This document shows positions 11,301 to 19,052 of a stretch of 22,256 nucleotides of DNA, in pieces. Origin of the DNA: Apostichopus parvimensis. Taxonomy: Eukaryota > Echinodermata > Holothuroidea > Aspidochirotida > Stichopodidae. Position 1 is the first letter of the stretch. Each line of letters opens with the position of its first letter. Below the pieces are notes generated by a model, which did not search any database, was not told the DNA's origin, and was given only the letters and a program-made list of their open reading frames with translations. The stretch is taken from assembly GCA_000934455.1 (NCBI GenBank), contig KN882906.1:1-22256 (forward strand), read 5' to 3'. The translations under genes were made by a program, and so were the position numbers.

Positions 11301-13675
11301 TGGTTTGCCTCTATTTGTAACTTTTAATGTGCTACCTGAATCATGATTGGCGGCGATGAAAAGAGTAATTTATAGATTAGTTAGTTGCTAGATGACCATG
11401 AAAGGAGCAGAAAGATTGGATATGTGATCAGTTTTGATGTATGAAGATTTATTATAGCTTACTGTAGTTTACAAGTATTCGTTGGGTCTAATAACTGGTA
11501 GTTCACTTTCGACACTGAAATGAGAGTGGCTGTCACGTTTTGTCACATTTCTGTCCAAGCTTGGTAATTTCGATTACGTTTCCTCCGTATTACAGGTTTT
11601 CCAGCGTCATATTGACGGGTCTCAAGATTTCTTCCTATACTGGGATAATTACAAGCAAGGTTTCGGTAGTCTTACCAACAACTTCTGGTTAGGCAATGAC
11701 AAGATATACAGCTTCACGAACCAAAGACGTTATCAACTGAGAGTAGATTTAGTAAATAGCAACGGGGTGCCTTATTTTGCTAAATACGATTTTTTCCGTA
11801 TCAACGACGAAAATGACAACTACAGACTCCAACTTGGTAGTTATCGGTCCGAAAGCAATGCAGGTAAGTCTCCAAAGATACGCGGTGTTATTAAGGGATA
11901 TTGAAGTAGCACATAAGGTAAATGTTCAAAGTGCAACAGTGACAATTGCTAGTTGTAAACATCAAATTAGTATATACTTGTTGAAGCTGACTTAATTGTT
12001 TCAAATGAACCGTTCTCCTGGAAATATATTGTAGTCGATAATTAACTGCATCTGTACTCTATTGTCATCATGACAGACGTTATTCAAAAGGTTTCTTTTT
12101 ATTTTTAAGTAGTTGTTGACTTGACTTGACATTAAAATTTGATACATTTAAATGTACCAGTAGCTCTCTTTATAATTAAATACAGTGTCTTAACCATATG
12201 CAAACTTTCCTGTACGTTTTCGCAATTCCATGAACCAAACAAATTATGCAAATCAGTTTACCATGAATGCTTTAGCCATTAACGGTGTTTACTATGGCTA
12301 ACATTTCTCCGTGGTTTTAAGAAATGTTAAGAATACAAAGTTAATGCGTCTTGCCCCTATTAGATAATACAAAGCACTTTATGATGAATTGTCAATACCG
12401 TTACACATTTACATACAAATCTGAACACGTCTGATCCACAAAGAGACAGTTTAGGCAAACTTGGAAGTATAAGTTTATTAAGCTTGTTGACATGGTAGCT
12501 AATGGATATGTTCTTGTTTATGAAAAATAAGTCATAATACGGAAGGAAGTTATTATGATAAAGATTGTCATCAGACCAAACGGAAACGACAGGATTTGTA
12601 ACTGCGCCAATTGCAGCATTTGTTTGAACAGAGATCAAGTGTATTCACAAGATATATTTGCCAAATTAACAACATATCTATTCACGCTGGGCAAATTATT
12701 CAAAAAGGAAAAAAAATAACGTCTTCTTTACAGTTCAATGCAGTTCTAAAGCAAATGATATATTTACACTTTCCACTTCCGAAGGCTTTTATAAATGTAC
12801 ATGTTAAAGAAAGACGTTACTTTTCCGCAAGCAATACTAGAACATATACGTTTGATGGAGCACAATGCATTTAGAAAGGGACCATTACAAATTAGATATC
12901 ACAACACCATACCGTAAAAGCCTGCATATCATTACTCAACAGGAAATACATATTGATGATATTATAATATAGACTTATTGTTTATAAAATCAAATGTTTA
13001 TAGATGGAAGGAATGGAACATCGACAAGTAGTTCAAACATTCACCATTTGAAATTATTTCAAATGCTTACTGATTGCTTGTGATAGCACACTTTTTTCCG
13101 GTACTCACCCACACCCTGTCTCACAATTACACACACTGCATATGTAATTCAATTATACTCTAGGAGAGATCAATATGCAACGTGTTTGTATAACAACCGC
13201 CCACCCCCCCCCCCTTCCCAACCCCCTTCCACTCCCTAACTCAGACTAGGTTACTAATATTCCGTTCCTAACAAATTTAACCTCTCCGCTGTTCTTGATA
13301 TTCACATTATGGATTTTACTGTCAACAATTACAAACTTTTAACATCTAACATACGGTACGTATAAAATGTGAGCTAACTATATTGTATTACCTCCATTTG
13401 CTACAGGAGACAGTCTTACTTATAATCACAACCGACCATTCACCACACGTGACCGTGACAACGATGGTTGGTCGTCTGGAAACTGTGCAAAGGATTATTA
13501 TAATTATTATTATTATTATTGTTATTGTAACTACTATAACGGTGCATGGTGGTACAATAATTGTAGTTACTCGTCTCTCAACTCTCCATATGGACAAGAC
13601 AGTTTCGTTTGGTACCATCTACCTTCCGGTAATAAAAACATCAAATTTTCCGTGATGAAACTACTTCCGGTATGA
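5307..13675 (+). CDS. Gene B: secreted half-FReD / TIL / FReD protein (spliced, with assembly gap)
   Basis: Exons read from splice sites and frame: 5307-5390, 7803-7848, 8755-8921, 9535-9799, 10489-10709, gap..11247, 11596-11863 and 13407-13675. The protein starts with a signal peptide, then a short linker, then a FReD front (residues about 44-187) lacking the pocket part. A TIL module follows (about 188-261), then a second, complete FReD whose start is in the N gap. Visible coding sequence gives 471 residues, excluding anything in the gap. The family acts outside the cell in recognising sugars or microbes; a role in immunity is inferred. The first ATG of the conserved signal peptide was chosen as start. 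The block 10489-11863 is a phase-1/phase-1 cassette; without it the exons encode a normal single-FReD protein of 276 residues. Alternative view: two genes merged across the gap. But no stop, poly(A) region or signal exon is visible between the halves, and the first half has no terminal exon of its own. Confidence 0.8.
5391..7802 (+). other. Gene B intron 1
   Basis: 2412 bases, donor gtgagt, acceptor cttttattacag. It is AT-rich, and no gene, element or RNA is seen in it. It aligns with gene C intron 1 (19053-21662), which is about 200 bases longer because of two insertions. The first 60-80 bases after the donor are almost identical in the two genes. Confidence 0.8.
7803..7848 (+). CDS. Gene B exon 2: short linker
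   Basis: 46 bases, entered in phase 0 and left in phase 1 (CCA C|gtatgt). It encodes NARQTPLEDIDSKIP, a polar linker between the signal peptide and the FReD, with no Cys and no clear coiled coil. Its counterpart in gene C (21663-21708) has the same length, borders and frame, which supports it as a real exon. Confidence 0.8.
7849..8754 (+). other. Gene B intron 2
   Basis: 906 bases, donor gtatgt, acceptor tgtgttacag. It contains a short (gtttt)n run near 8167-8182, also present in gene C near 21978. Nothing else is recognised. Confidence 0.75.
8755..8921 (+). CDS. Gene B exon 3: FReD A subdomain, first FReD
   Basis: 167 bases, phase 1 in and phase 0 out, residues about 44-99. Family landmarks: VDCYDAIHQC, SGVYLIKPAG, FEVYCDN and ENGGWT at the exon end, the usual FReD exon border before V(L/F)QRR. 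The Cys of VDC and VYC match the first conserved disulfide; the Cys of HQC is extra, at a position that is usually not Cys. The acceptor at 8753-8754 is chosen because only AG+TCC restores the frame from exon 2. Confidence 0.9.
8922..9534 (+). other. Gene B intron 3
   Basis: 613 bases, donor gtatgt, acceptor tttgtcaacag. The exon 3 frame stays open by chance for about 200 bases into it, but the sequence there is unlike any FReD. No other feature is seen. Confidence 0.8.
9535..9799 (+). CDS. Gene B exon 4: FReD B subdomain, first FReD
   Basis: 265 bases, phase 0 in and phase 1 out, residues about 100-187. Landmarks in order: VLQRRLDGSIDF, W..Y..GFG, NEFWLGND, LTNQRTYQLRIEM, YDDFRISD and NYKLVSVG. 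Two N-glycosylation sequons are visible (NLS, NLT). The last bases (TCA G|gtacgt) fit either the TIL exon (making Asp) or the terminal exon at 13407 (making Gly, giving the family-typical SGDSLTY). No terminal FReD exon with GAWWY is visible in the 689 bases that follow. Confidence 0.9.
9800..10488 (+). other. Gene B intron 4
   Basis: 689 bases, donor gtacgt, acceptor tttctttgcag. It was read specifically for a FReD terminal exon (calcium loop, NCA, GAWWY) and none was found. No other feature is seen. Confidence 0.75.
10489..10709 (+). CDS. Gene B exon 5: trypsin-inhibitor-like (TIL) cysteine-rich module
   Basis: 221 bases, phase 1 in and phase 0 out (CCG|gtaagg), residues about 188-261. It runs from DVPITLCPANKVFGNC to ECGCYLSG and contains eleven Cys. 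The spacing C-x8-C-x-C, then CNSGSTTCVC, PSGYLMNGDTC and QECGC, matches the TIL domain of zonadhesin, von Willebrand factor and small protease inhibitors. One N-C-T sequon is present. In mucin-like proteins TIL is followed by a further Cys-rich stretch; GKVLP at the exon end suggests that continuation lies in the gap. Whether it inhibits a protease cannot be judged; in large extracellular proteins TIL modules are mostly structural. Confidence 0.85.
10710..10851 (+). other. Gene B intron 5, left part
   Basis: Donor gtaagg, then 142 bases of AT-rich sequence up to the assembly gap. The acceptor is not visible. Confidence 0.6.
10852..11151. other. Assembly gap, 300 N
   Basis: Exactly 300 N, so the true length may not be known. 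The gap must hold the acceptor and first part of the second FReD A-type exon, by comparison with exon 3 about 25 codons. It may also hold one or more exons after the TIL module. Confidence 0.95.
11152..11247 (+). CDS. Gene B: FReD A-type exon of the second FReD, 5' end lost in the gap
   Basis: 32 codons in frame from the gap edge to ACG|gtaagg. Seen: ERDNGIYQIKP, SPFDVYCNMTD and EGGWT, which align with SGVYLIKP, FEVYCDN and GGWT of exon 3. One N-glycosylation sequon (NMT). The Cys of VYC is present; its partner (DC) would be in the gap. The phase 0 end matches exon 3. Confidence 0.88.
11248..11595 (+). other. Gene B intron between second FReD A and B exons
   Basis: 348 bases, donor gtaagg, acceptor cgtattacag. 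No feature recognised. Confidence 0.8.
11596..11863 (+). CDS. Gene B: FReD B-type exon of the second FReD
   Basis: 268 bases, phase 0 in and phase 1 out (GCA G|gtaagt), 89 codons plus one base. Landmarks: VFQRHIDGSQDF, W.NYKQGFGSL, NNFWLGNDKI, TNQRRYQLRVDL, KYDFFRINDE and NYRLQLGSY. It is clearly related to exon 4 but far from identical, so the within-gene duplication of the FReD front is much older than the tandem duplication of the whole gene unit. Confidence 0.9.
11864..13406 (+). other. Gene B last intron
   Basis: 1543 bases, donor gtaagt, acceptor tttgctacag. It holds a C11 run (13204-13214) in a C-rich stretch (about 13199-13240). The small open frames on either strand (12360-12638, 12611-12874) have no recognisable content. 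Confidence 0.8.
13204..13214. repeat. Poly-C tract
   Basis: Run of 11 C inside a longer C-rich stretch near the 3' end of the last intron of gene B. It is a simple repeat. Confidence 0.9.
13407..13675 (+). CDS. Gene B terminal exon: FReD calcium loop and ligand pocket
   Basis: 269 bases including TGA 13673-13675, entered in phase 1. Landmarks: GDSLTYNHNRPFTTRD, RDRDND calcium loop, SSGNCA, a 17-residue Tyr-rich spacer, GAWWYNNC, SSLNSPYG, and the end KFSVMKLLPV. Relative to ordinary FReDs, about a dozen residues are inserted between NCA and GAWWY. The residue after the second pocket Cys is Ser rather than the usual His, so acetyl-sugar binding of the ficolin type is doubtful. One N-C-S sequon. 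It is the only terminal FReD exon in gene B and serves the second FReD, or the first one if the cassette is skipped. Confidence 0.92.
13496..13540 (+). repeat. In-frame TAT microsatellite encoding a Tyr/Cys/Asn-rich loop
   Basis: Fifteen codons: ten Tyr, two Cys and three Asn. The core is TAT TAT AAT (TAT)5 TGT TAT TGT. TGT and AAT are single-base variants of TAT, so the stretch looks like an expanded and partly degenerated trinucleotide repeat. The gene A counterpart (about 70-102) has a shorter, non-repetitive spacer. Confidence 0.9.
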
Positions 13676-14405
13676 TGGCTAACCTGCTTTTACGTCACAA
13701 AGAATAATCGTATAACTTAATAATGATCGTCAACGATACACTAAATTTGTGATTCTTTGACGCTAATGTTTAACAAAAGCGGCAAGAATCTGCTATAATA
13801 AGATTAACATAGAACTTATCTGAAGGATGACTGTTCTACTGGTCGCAAGAACATATAAATAATTAATTTTGAAGATGGGCTTTAAGGTAAAGAATCAAAT
13901 TAATATTGTAGGCATATTTAACTTAACGGTATTTAGTTACATACTGAAATTTCAATTAAACTAGATTATAAATTTAGTTGTACGTGCACGTATAATTAAA
14001 CATTCTCTCTTTTAAATTAACTAATTTTATTCTGTTTGTTGGAAAGAAAACATGATTGCTTTATTCAGCTTAAAAGACATTGAGAGGCATTTCGGCTACA
14101 ATAGTTGATTATCAACAAATTACCATACTATATGCATAGTCTTCTGCGTAGTGAATATTACGTATCAGTAATAAAGAATACTATACTCTGTTTGAATTAT
14201 TGTTAACGCTTTTTAAGTTAATTTCTTTACGGAATAGTTAAATATGGCACTTGATGGGCTTGACGAATCGGTTACTGTTTTTCCGAAAAGTTTTTCATAC
14301 GTGCCTGCATGTTTATGCCAGTGTATCTCTTTTCTTGTTGTGTTGATTAAGAGTGACCTAAACATAAAATTATGAATAAAGAGAAAATGTTTATCAAAAT
14401 TGGTC
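13676..14405 (+). other. Putative 3' UTR and poly(A) region of gene B
   Basis: Non-coding DNA paralogous to 243-900. AATAAA at 14375-14380 is followed by a T-rich stretch, with a second AATAAA at 14421-14426; both are conserved behind gene A. A 45-base stretch near 13957-14010, containing the palindrome tacgtgcacgta (13981-13992), is missing behind gene A. Confidence 0.5.
14375..14380 (+). terminator. Candidate poly(A) signal AATAAA, gene B
   Basis: About 700 bases after the stop, in a block nearly identical to that around 870-875. Confidence 0.5.
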
Positions 14406-17400
14406 TTCTCGTTTCATTTTAATAAATATGTGGAGCTTCACACTGGGGTGATGGGAGCAGTTAAAACTCAATGGAATAGAAATAAACCACAGATGGCTGG
14501 CAAATCTTGATCAGCCTATTTATAAATAGTATTATGGTAAAATATAAGTAATCGGTTGTAAGCATTTAATGTTTATAACCAAACTTCGTGTAGAATAGTT
14601 TGAAAGGAGAACGTCCGCACCTCTAACTCAACTATCACCATAGATCACATATTGCTCACGATATCGCTTAGGTCTGTTAAAGCGAGCTAAATTGCGGCGA
14701 TTATTGTTACTACAAGGACATACAAAAACATAATCATACTGAAAACAGCTCACTGTTAAGTGAGATTATCGTGGGTATTCAAACTGATTAAGACCATAGA
14801 ACTGTCCCAGCCCCTTACGTTAAAATATTTACATCGCCAGAGTACCTTTAACAACAAATTATCTAAGACGTAGTATAGGCACGGAATGAACGCAAGTTGA
14901 CTGCATTGTACTCTCAGCTCCTGCAATACTAGCCCCCTCCCCGAAAACAAGATAGTACATTCTGAAGCACAGTTAGACCGTCGCTATTATTCGGTCTCTA
15001 TTTTGGTAAAAACACATGGTTAAGTTGCTAACTAATTTTGCAATTTCGGTGCCATTGAAAAAGTAGTCTACTCCCTCGCATCTTGACCTGTATGTAGAAG
15101 ACACTTTTTTCATGAAGGGTAATCTGTTTAGAAGATGTCATAAGATGTACAAAACAAGTTCAATTTCCTTTAACCCCCAACCCAACAACAGTATCCCTCT
15201 CTTAATGCAGCTTTCCGGTTTTGCATAGAATGAAACTGGTGTTTGATCCCAGGTTAAGTTAAATGAAGGGATCGACCCCATATAACGAATATATACCACA
15301 GCTGGTAGAGCACATGAATGTCTTAGAGGCCCAAGTTTGAGTCCTGTTCTAGCCAATAATTCATGTGCTCTTTGTGAGTATATACATTCACGACGCACTT
15401 TCGTTTCATGAATTGAAGCAGAAGCTATAGGTTTGAATTCACGTTTTTTTATTTATGTTTTTATAAAGTTTTATTTGTTGTCACAAGGCACACCGCTGGA
15501 TAGAGCTTCATGTTGTCAACATAAAGAGATGATTCCAAATATCTGTATAAGGTCATTGCTCTTTCAAGTGGACCATGCTGTTTAAGTGTGCTGATATACC
15601 TTCCTTTACTGGTATTTGTTTCAAATCAACCAGCTTCACACATTAAATGTCTACTTGAAAGATTGTAAAAAACGTATGAAATAGTCGTCATGAGGGGCAT
15701 CTGCAGTAATACTTTCTTGTGACTGAAGCTTCCATCTCCAGACAAAATAAAATCAATACATGTTATGATATGTTTTACGTTGTTTCTTCTTGTTTCTCTC
15801 TATCTCTTTTGGCAAAGTAGCACATTCCGCTGCGATACGTCACTATCTGAGCTTAAATTAAACTTAAGCAATTCAAGTGAGAAAAGAAAACAAGAACACG
15901 AAAAGTTGTTGTTAAGCACAGAGTAAACCCGTATCGCATCCAGTAAACCAACATGAAGCAAACCAACGATGGCAAAGCTGAATAAATACAAGAAAACGAA
16001 AAATTTGCATTTGTGCATGGAATATCACATTACAAATAATTTATGCAACAAGAATTTAATAATGTATATAGGCTATATATAAATAATATAGTTCGTATCA
16101 GTGTTATAAAAAGGATTCTCAGAAAGACATGATTATCATGTCCAATAGTGACAATTAATCAAATTTAATTTAATAAAGATTCAATAGATTCTTGTACCTA
16201 TCAATCGAAAGGAATATTCAGTTTGCAACAAAAAAAAACATATGATCGCGGTTTACATAGCTTGTAACAATAATCAACTTTAAAGGGGAAATACAATAAA
16301 ACACGGATTATTCGGTTCATGGCTATTCGAATCCATCACACAACATTCATAATTCTTTATGTACGGTATTGCACTTGTATCAAGCTGTAATATATTAACA
16401 CATTTCTACATGAAAACTTAGCATCAAAGCCCATTTTCTTGTTAATGTCAAGATAAAATATAATGCAATGCAATACAGTAACATAGGTATCATTTTACTT
16501 TTATTTATTGATTAATGAATAAATATATATGAGAATCCGATCGTACGTACCTGACTAGCGTTCCATATTCAAATATGAGTATGCTTTGATACTTGAAAGA
16601 GCATCTGGTTACTGACATCACAGCAGTCTATTAAAGCCCTATCTTACTTTTTGGTGCTCACAGTTTAACATTACTCCATTGTGATTTTCCTTTGGCAATG
16701 AAAGTATCGCTTGGCACATTCATCAATTTAAGGATGCCCTGCAGGGTAGATGAGAGTCGGGTTGGGCTTTGGGACAATGATATCACCGGGCTGTCTTTTT
16801 AACACCTTATTTAGTATATATGACGGAAATGAGAACGAAATATTCTTACGGTAATATTTCGCCGAATTCCGCGCTAATTGAATATGGCCTTATCCCCAAT
16901 CCCTATCCCCATCCCCCATGCACCCTTAACAGGAACTAAAGGCCTTCAGCCAAGAGAAAACGTTGGAGCCGTAAAATATTATTTCTTTAGAGAAGTCTTG
17001 CGGTCAATAAGAAATATCGGTTAACGCAACATAATTAATTTAGTACTTATTCATCATTGTCATAGCTACAATAGTAACTGTATTCATTACACTTTGTAAC
17101 CCAAATATGAAACGTCTGTATGAAATATGTTCAACAAAACACAAAAAAATATCTACAATATTGTCGCCTTATTTGCACAATCATAAATTGAGATATCAAT
17201 GTAACTTTCCAATGTCAATTTCGTATGTAGCTTCTTCAAACTAGCCATGCATTACTCAAGGCATCCATATCTGACACTCATCATGTTTTTTGTACTATTT
17301 TTGTGTTTCAATCCTCCTCCGAACACGATTATACTGGGATCGAAAGATCTGGTCCTTTAGTTTATATATGTTTTAAAATAAATTTGTTTCCCACAATCTA

Positions 17401-18821
17401 CTCTCCCCTCAAAGCAATCCCGGGGATAGAGTAGGGGTAGCTAATAGATGATAAACTTTATAACTGACGTGAAAACGCTCCAACTGTCTATTAAATTACT
17501 GCAAATAATGCCCGCTGAAGAAATCGCCGATTTGAAATATTTGTCTCCAATGAGTGCAGTGTTTGCCCACATATTGAAGTGCAACACCACAGTATTTACT
17601 ACTATCATTCGTATCGATGCGCAATAGACTATGCCGGAACAAGTTCCTTTCCCAACGTTGGCATCAGTGCGGGAGGGCGTTGATAAATCATCACATATAT
17701 GATCATTTATACTTCTGAAAACATAAAGCTGTGTAGAGTCGTGATCCATATTAAAAATAATGAAACGCTACTATTGCTTTCTATGTTGCTGAGGTATCAT
17801 ATTCAGTTTAAATTAGGTTGAGCAAACGATAGCTCACCTTGAAGGTAAAATTGAAAACCGCCTGTTAACCCGGTAGCGTGTATATATCAAGTTGAGATAT
17901 ATATCTCACAGATGCCTTCTTGACTTTGTTTGATAAATATTTCAGAAATATTCGGCAGAAGATAACCTGGGCATGACTACTAATCCAAGATCTTTCACTG
18001 AGATATAAACTATCTTTCTCAGTCCCATTACCTTGCGCAAGTTTAAACGATGACGGTAAACAGTGGGAAACCTCAGTTAACATATTGCATGAGAACATGA
18101 TACATGGGTATGAAAATCAGCACATTAACTTCAATGCGCTATGCCACACTCAGGCCTGAGCAGCGTAAAAGGGGACGTTGGCCACATATTTATGACTGAC
18201 AAGCCAAGACTTTTGGCTGCTATACAGACACAATTTACGGTAAAGAAACTTTTTTTTTTCTTTTTAAGTTATTCCGTCCTAAGATTTGTAAACCCTTACT
18301 TTCCCTTGGAGTAACGAGATTATGTGAGGTATTGCAATATGTAACAACCAGTTACAAACGAGTTGATAGTCAAATTAAGTGGCTTATGTTAAATTCAAAG
18401 TATACAATGTGTATGTACTGCTGAAGGGAATACTGTGGAACTCTGTAGCTGTGTACATGCACAGGTTTGTTAAACGACTTGTATATATGTACCATTGCTA
18501 TCCTTATTATACTGTTTTTGTAATATATAAACTTTTTTATTGCTATTATTATTAAAATTATCATCATGTTTTGCTTTGTTTGGTTATAGCTATTGTAGAT
18601 GTACTCTATGGCTACGATTTATTTTACAAATACACCCAGAAGCTTCGGTCGTATAACGTTTATGTTCTTTCTATAACTTAATATAATGGCACGATGGTCT
18701 TGGCATCGATCAGAATAGCCACACGATCTATAGCCTATGGTGGCTGTAAGATCAAACTTGGAAATGACATGGTATATCTTTTACCCTTAAATAAACTTAA
18801 AACAACTTATGATTACGTTAC
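14406..18821. other. Intergenic DNA between genes B and C
   Basis: About 4.4 kb paralogous to 901-5159. No supported gene. It contains the second tRNA-like relic, the conserved 13-bp inverted repeat and an extra stretch of about 68 bases (16660-16731) not present in the first copy. The minus-strand open frames (15800-16018, 17441-17749) share only patches of sequence with frames in the first copy and shift frame against them, so they are not treated as genes. Confidence 0.7.
15290..15355 (+). repeat. tRNA-Lys-like SINE relic, copy 2
   Basis: Paralogue of 1750-1815: A-box-like gctggtagag at 15301-15310, B-box-like agtttgagtcc at 15334-15344, followed by cctgttctagcc. The flanking inverted repeat is kept (15307-15319 and 15359-15371). 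It was present before the tandem duplication. Confidence 0.45.
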
Positions 18822-18968
18822 TTTTTAAAAAGCCAAACAGGTTGTGGCATCAGCTTTCTACCGTACTCTCTTACTTCCTTGTAACTCCTCGTCACCGTCA
18901 GAATAAAAATACTTGAAATACTTCATTACGACTTCAGACGAGCAGCAAACGTAACCTCTTTCATCACG
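18822..18968 (+). promoter_or_regulatory. Putative promoter-proximal region of gene C
   Basis: TATA-like tttttaaaaag at 18822-18832, at the same distance from the ATG as in gene B, with nearly identical sequence between. Confidence 0.4.
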
Positions 18969-19052
18969 ATGCTGTGTATTGTTCGTTTTACGGCCTTTGC
19001 CGTAATTTTACTTATTTCGTTGACAACGAAGAACGCTGTCTCACAAGAACTG
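18969..19052 (+). CDS. Gene C exon 1: signal peptide
   Basis: 28 residues beginning MLCIVRF with the same hydrophobic core and A-V-S|Q cleavage site as gene B; donor gtgagt, phase 0. Three base differences from gene B, one changing the protein (Tyr3 to Cys). Start of a third fibrinogen-related gene in the array, most of which lies beyond the window. Confidence 0.83.

Noticed and set aside
13383..13655. Plus-strand frame with a poly-Ile stretch, and 13388-13618 minus
   Set aside because: Shadow frames of the real terminal FReD exon; the TAT repeat reads as Ile in another frame.
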